A stretch of DNA of 64,000 bases from Rhizorhabdus sp049889055 (GCF_049889055.1 NZ_JBLTWO010000001.1:62001-126000), one strand, 5' to 3'; positions 45,088-54,192 are shown, counted from the first letter of the stretch. The notes: generated from the letters alone by a model not told the origin. Made by a program: numbers and translations.

Positions 45088-45525
45088 ATGCCGCCAGTGT
45101 TGAAGATCGTCGACGAGTGCTTCGGTGCCGGAACGGGGGAGCGCAGGCCCGCGCTCGAGCTGCGCCTTGCGACCGAGCGCATCACCGCGCGTGAGCTGAT
45201 CCGCAGGCGCGTGGCCGACGAGGTGGGCGTCGCCAATCGCAAGCGCATCAAGGCCGCCGCCGATCATGCACGCGCGCGATCCTTCCTCATCCCGCTGCGC
45301 GACGACACGCCCGAAGGCGGGCTTGCCTCCTTTCAGGCCGGCTCCTTCCGTGCCCACCGCTTCGACGAGGCGGTCGAATATAAGCGCGCGATCGATGCGT
45401 TCGGGCGGAACCAGTTCGTCCTGCTGGTAGACGAGCGTCAGGTCTGCGACCTCGACGAGGCGATCGTCGTCACGCCGGATAGCGAAGCGGTGTTCCTCTA
45501 TCTGACCCCGCTGATCGGCGGATGA
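45088..45525 (+). CDS. small beta-grasp-like protein ending in Gly-Gly, partner of DUF4132
   Basis: This is a 145-residue cytoplasmic protein. It opens with a predicted beta-hairpin and helix (PPVLKIVDE, PALELRLATERITARELIRRRVADEVG). A charged insert follows, then strand-loop-strand QFVLLVDERQVCDLDEAIVVTP and the end AVFLYLTPLIGG, where the last two residues before TGA are Gly-Gly. The order strand-strand-helix-insert-strand-strand with a di-glycine tail resembles ubiquitin-like/MoaD/ThiS folds. I do not recognise a named family. ATG 45088 has GGAG 7 nt upstream. Its stop overlaps the DUF4132 start (ATGA), so the two products are made together. Confidence 0.8.
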   Translation: MPPVLKIVDECFGAGTGERRPALELRLATERITARELIRRRVADEVGVANRKRIKAAADHARARSFLIPLRDDTPEGGLASFQAGSFRAHRFDEAVEYKRAIDAFGRNQFVLLVDERQVCDLDEAIVVTPDSEAVFLYLTPLIGG

Positions 45526-48002
45526 CCGGACTGATCGGCCGCATTGCTGGGCTGTTCAAGACGCGCGGCCGAGCACCGGACACTTCCGTCGCGGACCGCG
45601 CGTCGGGGCCGCTCTCCCCGTCAGCGCCCGAAGTGCGCCGCGTGATCACCGCGATCTGCGATGAGGTGATCAGGGACGGAGTCAGGGGGGTCAAGCTCGG
45701 CGGCATCGAGCCTTGGGAGCGGCTGAAAAGTGGCCCCGAGGCCATGCAGGTCGCCGTCGCGCTGAACGCCGTCATCCACAAACGCCATGGCGGCCTCTTT
45801 GGCATCAAGATCGAGGAAACGCGCAAAGCGATCGCGTCTCAGCTGTTCCGGAAGAAGCTGCCCTTCACCGGCGATCAGCTCGCCGGTCCGATCAGGGCCT
45901 GGGCCGAACAACCCCATCTTCAATATGGCATGGCCGGGCTCTCCGTGATCGGCGCGGCAGAACGGCTGCTGGACGGGCAAGCTCCCGAGGGCGCTCTGCG
46001 CAGCGCGCTCGAAAAGCTCCGGCGGCGGCTGACGCCCCTCCTCGCCGATCAGCCCAGCGACAAGTTCGACAGAGCCCTGCTCGCGCGCGTGAAGGCGCTG
46101 CTCGAACCCGAACTGGCCGATCGGCGCCCCCTCCCATCAGGTCCGTTCGCGAAATCGCTCGCGCCATGGCTCGCGTCATTCGACGCGGCCGATCGCGACG
46201 CATGGCAGGCGCTACTCGCTTATGCCGCCGGCGCGGGCGACAAAAGCAGGCCCGCCGCGAAGTGGGTGAAGGAGGGACAGAGACTGGTCGACGCCATCGG
46301 TGAAGCCATCGTTACCGCGCGGCTGATCGCCTGGATGGAGAAGACGGCGCCCGACCCGGCCAAGCCTGATCCCAGCCTCGACATCCTCAGGGGACTTGTC
46401 TGGCTCGCCTCGGCCTGGGCACAGCCCGGGCTTGTCGGAGCGGTCGGGCGCTTCGCGGAGAGATGCTTTCGCAAGGTCTCCGGTATCGGCGCGCGCTCAG
46501 TGAAACTCGGCAATGCCGCGCTCTGGACGTTGTCGGAAAGCGGCGACGGCGAAGCGGGGGCGGCCGAACTGTTCCGCCTGCGGACCCGGCTCAAGCTCCC
46601 GTCTACCCGGAAGCTGCTCGACGAACTCCTCACGACCATGGCCGGACGGCTCGGTAGCAACCTGGCCGATCTCGAAGACGGTGCGCTGCCGACGTTCGGG
46701 CTGGCGCGCGACGGAATGTCGACCCACAGGCTGGGCGAGTTCACGGCGAACATCGTCGTCGACGCAGCGGACGTCGAGATCCGCTGGCAGACCGAGGACA
46801 AGCGCTCCCTGAAAACAGTGCCCGCTGCCGTCCAGCGCGACCATAAGGCAGAGCTGGCATCGATCCGGCAGGCGGCGAAGGACATCGAAGCAGCCCGCGC
46901 CGCCCAGGCGTTGCGGCTCGAACAATCCTGGCTGGAGGATCGGCACTGGGATACCTCGGGATGGCGGCGGACCTTTCTCGATCACCCGCTGCGGCGCCAG
47001 GTCGCGCAGGCGCTGATCTGGCGTTTCGAAGGGCCGGATGGCCCGCTGGACGCCATCGCCCAGGTCGATCGCCTGCTGACGCTCGCCGGCAGCGCTCCGG
47101 TCCCCGCAGCCGGCATGGTGCGGCTGTGGCATCCGCTCGACAGCGATCCCGAAACGGTGCTGGCCTGGCGCGATCGCATCGTCGCGCTCGATCTGACGCA
47201 GCCGATCAAGCAGGCGCATCGCGAACTCTATGTCCTGACCGACGCCGAACGCCGCACCGGCACCTATTCGAACCGCTTCGCCGCCCACATCGTGCGCCAG
47301 CATCAGTTCCGCGCGCTGTGTCAGGCCCGCGGCTGGACGTTCGACTTCCTCGGCGCCTGGGACAGTTGCAACATCCCGACCCGGCTGCTTCCGCATCACC
47401 AAATGGCGATCGAATATGATGTCGTCCCCGTGGACGACGGCCGCCACAGCGCAGCCGATATACCGCTGCATCTCACGACCGACCAGGTCCGCTTCCTCGA
47501 CCGCGACCGCCGGACGATGCCGCTGGAATCGGTGCCGCCGATCGTCTTTTCGGAAATGCTGCGCGATGTCGACCTGTTCGTCTCCGTCACCAGCGTCGCC
47601 AATGATCCGGCCTGGACCGACGGCGGACCGGATGGCCGGTTCGGCGACTATTGGCGCACCTGGGCCTTCGGCGATCTCGGCCAGAGCGCGGAAACCCGAC
47701 GGACGCTGATCGCCGCCATCGTCCCGAAACTGGCGATCGCCGACCGGCTGGAGGTGACCGACAAGTCCCTGGTCGTGCAGGGACAGCGGCACAGCTATGC
47801 GATCCACTTCGGATCGGGCAACATCCAGATGCTGCCGAGCAAACGCTATCTCTGCATCGTTCCGGGCCATCCGGGGAAGCCCAACGAGACGATCAAACTC
47901 CCCTTCACCGGCGACAGCCTCGTGTCGATCATCCTGAGCAAAGCCTTCCTGCTGGTGGACGAGAGCCGGATTACGGATCGGACGATTTTGGCGCAGTTGT
48001 GA
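45522..48002 (+). CDS. DUF4132-domain protein
   Basis: This is an 826-residue cytoplasmic protein of unknown activity. The N-terminal 450 residues are helical, HEAT-like repeats (for example SALEKLRRRLTPLLADQ). The DUF4132 core follows, with the conserved-looking WRRTFLDHPLRRQVAQALIWRF, RMVRLWHPL-like AAGMVRLWHPLDSD, QPIKQAHRELYVLTDAE and RHIVRQHQFRALCQARGW-type segments. The C-terminal domain has RVDLFVSVTSVANDP-like and YLCIVPG segments. In other bacteria DUF4132 proteins (YehI/MolR types) occur with MoxR-VWA modules, which are absent here. Its only partner is the overlapping Gly-Gly protein gene. Confidence 0.82.
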   Translation: MTGLIGRIAGLFKTRGRAPDTSVADRASGPLSPSAPEVRRVITAICDEVIRDGVRGVKLGGIEPWERLKSGPEAMQVAVALNAVIHKRHGGLFGIKIEETRKAIASQLFRKKLPFTGDQLAGPIRAWAEQPHLQYGMAGLSVIGAAERLLDGQAPEGALRSALEKLRRRLTPLLADQPSDKFDRALLARVKALLEPELADRRPLPSGPFAKSLAPWLASFDAADRDAWQALLAYAAGAGDKSRPAAKWVKEGQRLVDAIGEAIVTARLIAWMEKTAPDPAKPDPSLDILRGLVWLASAWAQPGLVGAVGRFAERCFRKVSGIGARSVKLGNAALWTLSESGDGEAGAAELFRLRTRLKLPSTRKLLDELLTTMAGRLGSNLADLEDGALPTFGLARDGMSTHRLGEFTANIVVDAADVEIRWQTEDKRSLKTVPAAVQRDHKAELASIRQAAKDIEAARAAQALRLEQSWLEDRHWDTSGWRRTFLDHPLRRQVAQALIWRFEGPDGPLDAIAQVDRLLTLAGSAPVPAAGMVRLWHPLDSDPETVLAWRDRIVALDLTQPIKQAHRELYVLTDAERRTGTYSNRFAAHIVRQHQFRALCQARGWTFDFLGAWDSCNIPTRLLPHHQMAIEYDVVPVDDGRHSAADIPLHLTTDQVRFLDRDRRTMPLESVPPIVFSEMLRDVDLFVSVTSVANDPAWTDGGPDGRFGDYWRTWAFGDLGQSAETRRTLIAAIVPKLAIADRLEVTDKSLVVQGQRHSYAIHFGSGNIQMLPSKRYLCIVPGHPGKPNETIKLPFTGDSLVSIILSKAFLLVDESRITDRTILAQL

Positions 48003-48239
48003 GGGGGTGCTGTTAGGAGCATCGGCGGTGCACGCGCTTTCGATTTTTGGCGCCTACGGCCACCTATTCGCTCAGCGGGCTCAGGACCGAACAGCCACCG
48101 CTCGTCAAAGCCAGCTAAAAGCGCTTGCAGGACAATGCCGCAGGACAAAGCCTGGGCCAGCCAGATCGTGCGCGATGCGGGTTAAGCCAAGAAGCTGTTC
48201 GACGCGGCCCGGCTGGCCCACACCGTCCAGCTCCCTGGC
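48003..48239. other. intergenic stretch with a possible decayed coding fragment
   Basis: These 237 bp lie between the DUF4132 stop and the convergent lipocalin stop. From 48137 a frame reads DKAWASQIVRDAG, then a TAA stop, then AKKLFDAARLAHTVQLPG, which looks protein-like around the stop and may be a gene remnant. No hairpin terminator stood out. Confidence 0.25.
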
Positions 48240-48788
48240 CTAATGCCTGGTGACACGCACCAGCGACCCGTCATAGCCGAGTTCCTCCACCCGCCGCCGG
48301 AGCATGGCCTTGCGGCTTTCGGAGGGATCGGCCTCGCGCGACAGAACCCACAGGTAGCGCCCCGAAGGTTCGCCCACGATCGACCACTGATAATCGTCGT
48401 CATGGTCGAGCACCCAGTAGTCGCCATAAAACGGGCCGAAGAACGATACTTTGAGCTTGGTACCCGTTGCAGGGTCGACGATCTTCGCTCTGCCCGTAGC
48501 GGTCTTGAGCGGCCCGTCGATCTTGCCCATACGGCAACTGTTTACCACCCGGATCGATCCGTCGCTGTTGCGCGAATAGTCGGCCGAGACTGCCTCGCAG
48601 TCCTTCTGGAATGGCGCGTCATAGCGAAAGAGCTCGTACCAGCGGCCGAGATAGCGATCGATTTCGACAGCCTTGGCCGGCTGCGGCACAGCCCGGTTCC
48701 CGACCGGCATCGAGGACAGCGTCGCGCAGGCGCTGAGAGTTCCAGCCATAGCAACAACCAACGCATGTCTGAGCCATGGCATAATCAT
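48240..48788 (-). CDS. lipocalin-family outer-membrane lipoprotein (Blc-like)
   Basis: This is a 182-residue bacterial lipocalin. The signal peptide ends in the lipobox LSAC. The mature protein has the lipocalin G-x-W signature IDRYLGRWYELFRYDAPFQKDCEAVSADY, the central FFGPFYGDYWVLDHDDDYQWSIVGEPSG strands and YLWVLSREA, the Blc pattern. Family members bind lipids or lysophospholipids and are usually stress induced. Start 48788 has AGAGG 6 nt upstream. It stands alone. Confidence 0.92.
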   Translation of the reverse strand: MIMPWLRHALVVAMAGTLSACATLSSMPVGNRAVPQPAKAVEIDRYLGRWYELFRYDAPFQKDCEAVSADYSRNSDGSIRVVNSCRMGKIDGPLKTATGRAKIVDPATGTKLKVSFFGPFYGDYWVLDHDDDYQWSIVGEPSGRYLWVLSREADPSESRKAMLRRRVEELGYDGSLVRVTRH

Positions 48789-48957
48789 CGATAACCTCTC
48801 ATCTCATGTGGCGCCGTGCGTGGGCATGGTTGTTTCGACAGTCGTCTTCTCGAACCGGCCCAATCGTCGCCATTCAGAGTGTCACGAACCGATATGCGCT
48901 TTCGATCCACTCTGGCGTTCGACCGGCTAGCCGGGAACGCCAAAATACTCCAGCCCC

Positions 48958-50256
48958 CTACCGCACCACCCTCCCCCCCTTCATCACATGGTCGACCCGC
49001 TCCAGCGCTCCGATATCCGCGAGCGGGTCGGCGGCAACCGCGATCAGGTCGGCATAATGGCCCGGCGCAATCTCGCCGACCGTGGCGGATTTACCCATCA
49101 GAGCGGCGGCGCTGGTCGTGGCGGACTGGATCGCCTGCATCGGCGTCATCCCGTAGCGGACCATGTAGCGGAACTGGCGGGCGTTGAGGCCGTGGGGATA
49201 GACGCCCGCGTCGGTGCCGAAGGCGATCTTCACCCCCGCCTTGACCGCCCTGGCGAAGCCCTGGCGCTGCGCCTCGGTCGTGTCGTCATTCTTGCGGAGG
49301 ATGTCGGCGGGCCAGCCGTCGCGGCGGCCGACCTCCGAGATATAGTCGCCATTATAGATGTCCATGACGAGCCAGGCGCCCTTCTGTTTGGCGAGCGCAA
49401 TGCCCTCGTCGTCGATCAATGACGCATGTTCGATCGAGCGCACCCCGGCGCGCAGCGCGATCTTGATCCCCTCGGCACCGTGGGCATGGGCGGTGACATA
49501 GCTGCGGTTGCGCGCGGCCTCGTCGACTGCGGCGCGGATTTCCTCCTCGCTCATCTCGGGGGCGCCGGGCTCGGTCCCGGCGGCGAGCACCGCGCCGGTC
49601 GCGATCAGCTTGATGAAGTCGGCGCCGCGCTGGAACAGCATCCGCGTCTTCGCCTTCACCTCCTCCGGGCCGCTGGCGACGCCCATCCGCATCGACGGCG
49701 GCACGCCCACGTCGGGCGCGGTGCCGGTCACTTCGCCGCCCCCGCCCGGCACGGTGATATAGGCCCCGGCGACCGCCATGCGCGGCCCCTCGACCGATCC
49801 GGCCTCGATCGCGTTGCGCAGCGCCACGTCGGTGAAGGCGCGGAAGGTGCCGACGTCGCGCACCGAGGTGAAGCCCGCCATCAGCGTGTCGCGCGCATGG
49901 CGGGCGCCGAGCAGCGCGATGTCCGCCTCCGAATGGAGCAGCGGCTCGGCCACATTGGCACTCTGCTCGGTGTCGGCGAGATGGGTGTGCATGTCGATCA
50001 GGCCGGGCAACACGGTATAGGCCGACCAGTCGATCAAGGCGGCCCCGGCCGGCGGTGGCGCATAAGGCGCGACCGAGGTCACCTTGCCGTCGTCGATGCG
50101 GATCAGGCGGTCGGTCAGCACCCTGCCCGCTTCGGTATCGATCAGCCGCCCGGCGCGGACATAGCTGGTCTCGGCCCAGACCTGCCCCGCCGTCGCCAGC
50201 GACAGCAGCGCCGCCAGACCGGTCACCGCCCTCGTCACGCCGCGCCTGCCCGCCAT
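48958..50256 (-). CDS. exported imidazolonepropionase-like amidohydrolase (3)
   Basis: This is a 432-residue secreted metal-dependent hydrolase with a signal peptide ending QVWAE. The complete metal set is present: H-x-H in DMHTHLAD, Lys in DFIKLIATGAV, His in TAHAHGAEG and SIEHASLID, and Asp in FGTDAGVYPHG. It is closer to the enzyme at 27013 than to the one at 28401 in its active-site loops. It is divergent from the Rieske oxygenase gene, with a shared 135-bp promoter region holding an inverted repeat, so the two may act on one compound (amide cleavage, then hydroxylation). Confidence 0.88.
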   Translation of the reverse strand: MAGRRGVTRAVTGLAALLSLATAGQVWAETSYVRAGRLIDTEAGRVLTDRLIRIDDGKVTSVAPYAPPPAGAALIDWSAYTVLPGLIDMHTHLADTEQSANVAEPLLHSEADIALLGARHARDTLMAGFTSVRDVGTFRAFTDVALRNAIEAGSVEGPRMAVAGAYITVPGGGGEVTGTAPDVGVPPSMRMGVASGPEEVKAKTRMLFQRGADFIKLIATGAVLAAGTEPGAPEMSEEEIRAAVDEAARNRSYVTAHAHGAEGIKIALRAGVRSIEHASLIDDEGIALAKQKGAWLVMDIYNGDYISEVGRRDGWPADILRKNDDTTEAQRQGFARAVKAGVKIAFGTDAGVYPHGLNARQFRYMVRYGMTPMQAIQSATTSAAALMGKSATVGEIAPGHYADLIAVAADPLADIGALERVDHVMKGGRVVR

Positions 50257-50313
50257 GCTGATCCCCCTTCGTGCCGGCCCGGTCGAGCGGGCCGGGGCCG
50301 ATCCTGCATCACT

Positions 50314-50331
50314 GTTTGACAGTCGTCAAAC
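50314..50331. promoter_or_regulatory. inverted repeat GTTTGAC-N4-GTCAAAC in the amidohydrolase/Rieske divergent promoter
   Basis: Two perfect 7-bp arms are separated by AGTC, with a third half-site GTCAAAC at 50371-50377 close to the Rieske start. This is the size and symmetry of a TetR, GntR or MarR operator. The regulator is not obvious; the BetI-like TetR at 41128 is one candidate. Confidence 0.55.
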
Positions 50332-50391
50332 GAGCCCATCTTGCGACTCCCCGCCGCTTATTATACAAGTGTCAAACAAGCAGGAGTTGCC

Positions 50392-51573
50392 ATGGCCACG
50401 CAGCCTCGTTCCGATGTCCGATCCGATCCCGATGCGGGCTGGAGCCTGCCGGCCTGGACCTATTCCGATCCGGACTTCTTCCACGCGGAGGTGGAGCGCG
50501 TATTCCGACCGTCCTGGCAGATCGTCTGCCATGAAAGCGACATCCCGCAGGTCGGCGACTATCATACGCTCGACTATATCGGGGAAAGCGTCATCGTCGT
50601 GCGGGGCGACGACCGGGTCGTGCGCGCCTTCACCAATGTGTGCCGCCACCGCGGCGCGCGGCTGGTCGACGGCCCCTCGGGCTGCGCGAGCCGGCTGACC
50701 TGCCCCTATCATGCGTGGAGCTACGACCTCAAAGGCACGCTGACCGGCCTGCCGCTGTCGCAGACCTACGGCGGCATGGACCGCGCGGCACACGGCCTGG
50801 CGCCGGTGCAGGTCGAAATCTGGCAGAGCTTCATCTTCGTCCGGCTGGAGGATGATGGCGGCCCGTCGGTCGCCGAGATGATGCAGCCCTATGCGGCCGA
50901 GGTGGAGCCCTATCGCTTCGCCGACATGCGCGCCTTCGGCCGGGTCACGCTGCGCCCGCGGACCGTGAACTGGAAGAATGTCGGCGACAATTATTCGGAC
51001 GGGCTGCACATCGTCGTCGCCCATCCGGGGCTCACCCGGCTGATGGGCAATGGCTATACGGTCGAGGCGATGGAGCATGTCGACAAGATGGCCGCGCCGA
51101 TCCGCGACCGCCTGTCGAACAACCCGTCAGAGCGCGCCTATCAGGCGATCCTGCCCGACGTTCCGCATCTGCCCGAGGACCGCAAGCGGCTGTGGACCTA
51201 TTTCAAGCTGTGGCCGAACTTCGCCTTCGACATCTACCCGGATCAGGTCGACTTCATGCAGTGGCTGCCGGTCTCCCCGACCGAGACGCTGATCCGCGAG
51301 ATCGCCTATGCCGTGCCCGACGACCGGCGCGCAATGAAGGCCGCCCGCTATCTCAACTGGCGCATCAACCGTCAGGTGAACGCCGAGGATACATGGCTGA
51401 TCCAGCGGGTGCAGGACGGGATGGCATCGAGGAGCTTCACCGTCGGTCCGCTGTCGGAGACCGAGGTGGCGCTGCGCAATTTCTGCCGGAAGATGCGGGG
51501 CCTGATCCCCGAAGCCCGCCTGCACCATGCGCCCGCACCGGGCTGGAGCCGGCGCCCGCGCGCGCAGGGTTAG
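50392..51573 (+). CDS. Rieske non-heme iron oxygenase, alpha subunit (no beta partner)
   Basis: This is a 393-residue oxygenase. The Rieske [2Fe-2S] motif is C-R-H-R-G...C-P-Y-H (VCRHRGARLVDGPSG, LTCPYHAWSYD). The catalytic domain has NWKNVGDNYSDGLHIVVAHPGL with the two His iron ligands. A separate small subunit is not encoded nearby, which fits the alpha-only (homotrimeric, GbcA/CntA-like or demethylase) branch. ATG 50392 has AGGAG 5 nt upstream. It is followed by an FAD oxidoreductase gene after 29 bp. No dedicated ferredoxin or reductase is in the window, so electrons must come from elsewhere. The substrate is unknown. Confidence 0.9.
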   Translation: MATQPRSDVRSDPDAGWSLPAWTYSDPDFFHAEVERVFRPSWQIVCHESDIPQVGDYHTLDYIGESVIVVRGDDRVVRAFTNVCRHRGARLVDGPSGCASRLTCPYHAWSYDLKGTLTGLPLSQTYGGMDRAAHGLAPVQVEIWQSFIFVRLEDDGGPSVAEMMQPYAAEVEPYRFADMRAFGRVTLRPRTVNWKNVGDNYSDGLHIVVAHPGLTRLMGNGYTVEAMEHVDKMAAPIRDRLSNNPSERAYQAILPDVPHLPEDRKRLWTYFKLWPNFAFDIYPDQVDFMQWLPVSPTETLIREIAYAVPDDRRAMKAARYLNWRINRQVNAEDTWLIQRVQDGMASRSFTVGPLSETEVALRNFCRKMRGLIPEARLHHAPAPGWSRRPRAQG

Positions 51574-51602
51574 AAATCAGATCGAGGAATAGGGGGAAAG
51601 CG

Positions 51603-53213
51603 ATGTCGACCCATTATGATGCCGTGATCATCGGCGGCGGCCATAACGGCCTCGTCTGTGCCTTCTACCTCGCCCGCGCGGGGCACAAGGTGCGCGTGCT
51701 CGAACGGCGCGACGTCGTCGGCGGCGCTGCGGTGACCGAGGAATTCCATCCGGGCTTCCGCAATTCGGTGGCGAGCTACACGGTCAGCCTGCTCAACCCC
51801 AAGGTGATCGCCGACATGCGGCTGGCCGATCATGGCTATCGCGTGATCGAGCGGCCCGTCTCCAACTTCCTGCCCCAGCCCGACGGCGGCTATCTGCTGC
51901 TCGGCGGCGGGCTGGAGCGCACCCAGGCCGAATTCCGCAAGTTCAGCGCGCATGATGCCGAGGTGCTGCCGGCCTATTATGACGCGCTCGAAGGCGTCGC
52001 CGACGTGCTGCGCGACCTCGCCATGCACGCCCCGCCCAATGTCGGCGACGGCATCGACACGCTGATGGCGGGCGCGCGCCAAGGCCTTCCGCTCGCGCGG
52101 CTGCCGCTCGAACGCCAGCGCGACGTCCTCGACCTGTTCACCAAGAGCGCGCGCACCGTCCTCGACGGCTGGTTCGAGAGCGAGGCGGTCAAGGCCGCCT
52201 TCGGTTTCGATGCGGTCGTCGGCAACTATGCCAGCCCCGACACGCCGGGTTCGGCCTATGTGCTGCTCCACCATGTCTTCGGCGAGGTGAACGGCAAGAA
52301 GGGGGCCTGGGGCCACAGCGTCGGCGGCATGGGCAAGATCACCGCGATCATGGCCAAGGTGTGCCGCGATCTGGGCGTGGAGATCAGCCTGGAGGCGCCG
52401 GTGTCGCAGGTGCTGGTCGACGGTGATCGCACGGTCGGCGTTCGCCTCGACAGCGGCGAGGAGATCTTCGGCCGCCGCGTGATCGGGAATGTCGGACCCA
52501 AGCTGCTCTACGAGCGGCTGATGGACCCGTCCGACCTGCCCAACGACTTCCTGCGCCGCATCCGCTCGTTCAAGGCGGGGTCGGGCACCTTCCGGATGAA
52601 CGTCGCTTTGTCCGAACTGCCGAACTTCACCTGCCTGCCGGGACCGGGCCAGCATCTGGAATCCGGGATCATCATCGCCCCGACGCTCGACTATATGGAC
52701 CGCGCCTTCCTCGACGCGAAGCTGCACGGCATGTCGAAGCACCCGATCGTCGAGATGCTGATCCCCTCGATCGTCGACGACAGCCTCGCGCCTCCCGGAC
52801 AGCATGTCGCCAGCCTGTTCTGCCAGCAATTCGCCCCCGTCCTGCCCGACGGGCGCAGCTGGGACGACGAACGCGAGACGGCGGCGGACCTGATCATCGA
52901 CACGGTCGAGGCCTATGCCCCGGGCTTCAAGGCGTCGGTCCTCGCCCGGCAGATCCATTCGCCGCTCGATCTCGAGCGCAAGTTCGGGCTGGTCGGCGGC
53001 GACATCATGCATGGCAATATGTCGCTCGACCAGCTCTGGGCGGCGCGGCCGGTGCTCGGCCATGGCGGCTATCGCGGGCCGATCAAGGGGCTCTACATGT
53101 GCGGCGCCGGCACCCATCCGGGCGGCGGCGTGACCGGTGCCCCCGGCCACAATGCGGCGCAGGTGATCCTGTCCGACGCGGGCCTCTACGGAAAGCTTCG
53201 CGGCCGCGCCTGA
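51603..53213 (+). CDS. CrtI/phytoene-desaturase-like FAD oxidoreductase
   Basis: This is a 536-residue flavoprotein. The dinucleotide-binding motif is at the very start (AVIIGGGHNGLVCAFYLARAGHKVRVLERRDVVGGAA), and the family C-terminal FAD motif appears as GLYMCGAGTHPGGGVTGAPGHNAAQ. This is the NAD(P)/FAD-dependent oxidoreductase group related to phytoene desaturase, often found next to Rieske oxygenases in catabolic operons rather than in carotenoid clusters. No carotenoid genes lie near. It probably dehydrogenates the hydroxylated product. Confidence 0.88.
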   Translation: MSTHYDAVIIGGGHNGLVCAFYLARAGHKVRVLERRDVVGGAAVTEEFHPGFRNSVASYTVSLLNPKVIADMRLADHGYRVIERPVSNFLPQPDGGYLLLGGGLERTQAEFRKFSAHDAEVLPAYYDALEGVADVLRDLAMHAPPNVGDGIDTLMAGARQGLPLARLPLERQRDVLDLFTKSARTVLDGWFESEAVKAAFGFDAVVGNYASPDTPGSAYVLLHHVFGEVNGKKGAWGHSVGGMGKITAIMAKVCRDLGVEISLEAPVSQVLVDGDRTVGVRLDSGEEIFGRRVIGNVGPKLLYERLMDPSDLPNDFLRRIRSFKAGSGTFRMNVALSELPNFTCLPGPGQHLESGIIIAPTLDYMDRAFLDAKLHGMSKHPIVEMLIPSIVDDSLAPPGQHVASLFCQQFAPVLPDGRSWDDERETAADLIIDTVEAYAPGFKASVLARQIHSPLDLERKFGLVGGDIMHGNMSLDQLWAARPVLGHGGYRGPIKGLYMCGAGTHPGGGVTGAPGHNAAQVILSDAGLYGKLRGRA

Positions 53214-53217
53214 TCGG

Positions 53218-54132
53218 TCAGGAGGGAGCATTCGAGGAGGCTGCGGCCTCCTCCAATATCCACTGGCGCACATGCCGCAGCGCGCGGCTTTCGGGCACCT
53301 CGGCCGGGGTCACCAGATAATAGGCCTCCTCCCCCGCCAGCGGGATGTCGAGTGGCGACACCAGCACGCCCGAGGCCAGCTCGGGTTCGATCAGGAAGCG
53401 CGGGATCAGCGCCGCCCCCGCCCCCGCGGCTGCCGCCTGCGCGAGCATCAGGAACTGCTCGAACGAACCGCTCGGCGCCGGCGGCGCTGCCGACACGCCT
53501 GCTGCGCGCAGCCAGCGCGCCCAGGCGGAAGCGCGCGACGACTGGATCAGCAGCGGCCAGCGCAGCACGTCCTCGGCCCGCTCGATCGGGTTTCTGGCGA
53601 GCTGGGCCGGCGCACATACGAGGATCGCCTCCTCGCGGAACAGCAGGTCGTGGCGCGCGCCCGGCCAGTCGGGCAGGCCGAAGTGGATCGCGGCGTCAAA
53701 CGGCTCGTCCGAGAAACTGAACGGGAAGGAGCGCGCCGCGAAGTTGACGATGATGTCGGGGTGCCGCGCGGTGAGGCCCGCCAGACGGGGGGCGAGCCAG
53801 CGCATCCCGAAGCTCGGCAGCGTCGCGATCGCCACTTCGCGATCCGAGCGGCGGTTGAGCGCCGCCTCGGTGGCGCTGCGGATGCGATCGAGCGCGGGAC
53901 CGACGCTTTCGGCATAAGCCCGCCCTTCCGGGGTCAGCTCGACCCGGCGCCCCTTGCGTCGGAACAGTGCCAGCTGCAGCCAGTCCTCGAGCTGCGCAAT
54001 TTGCCGGCTGACCGCGCTCTGCGTCAGCCCGATCTCGGCCCCCGCACGCGAAAAGCTCTCATAGCGCGCCGCTGCGACGAAGGCCGCCAGCGCGCCGGTC
54101 GGGGGAAGCAGCCTTCGGCGGTTCTCGTACAT
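53218..54132 (-). CDS. LysR-family (GcvA-like) regulator, divergent from hglS operon
   Basis: This is a 304-residue regulator with PTGALAAFVAAARYESFSRAGAEIGLTQSAVSRQIAQLEDWLQLALF at the N-terminus (the GcvA-like A-F-x-A-A-A-R pattern), then RKGRRVELTPEGRAY and an effector domain. The start at 54132 has GAGGA 6 nt upstream. It is convergent with the FAD oxidoreductase (4-bp gap) and divergent from the HglS-like gene, with a palindrome in the 60-bp gap. It probably controls the hglS-ast operon, perhaps in response to lysine or arginine. Confidence 0.88.
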   Translation of the reverse strand: MYENRRRLLPPTGALAAFVAAARYESFSRAGAEIGLTQSAVSRQIAQLEDWLQLALFRRKGRRVELTPEGRAYAESVGPALDRIRSATEAALNRRSDREVAIATLPSFGMRWLAPRLAGLTARHPDIIVNFAARSFPFSFSDEPFDAAIHFGLPDWPGARHDLLFREEAILVCAPAQLARNPIERAEDVLRWPLLIQSSRASAWARWLRAAGVSAAPPAPSGSFEQFLMLAQAAAAGAGAALIPRFLIEPELASGVLVSPLDIPLAGEEAYYLVTPAEVPESRALRHVRQWILEEAAASSNAPS

Positions 54133-54141
54133 TCCAAATCC

Positions 54142-54155
54142 TCATCTACAGATGA
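54142..54155. promoter_or_regulatory. inverted repeat TCATCT-AC-AGATGA: candidate LysR operator
   Basis: A perfect 14-bp palindrome lies 10 bp from the LysR start and 37 bp from the hglS start, in the short divergent gap. Confidence 0.45.
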
Positions 54156-54192
54156 AGCTATGCCATTTTGAGCCAAGCACTCAAGGCGGTAA

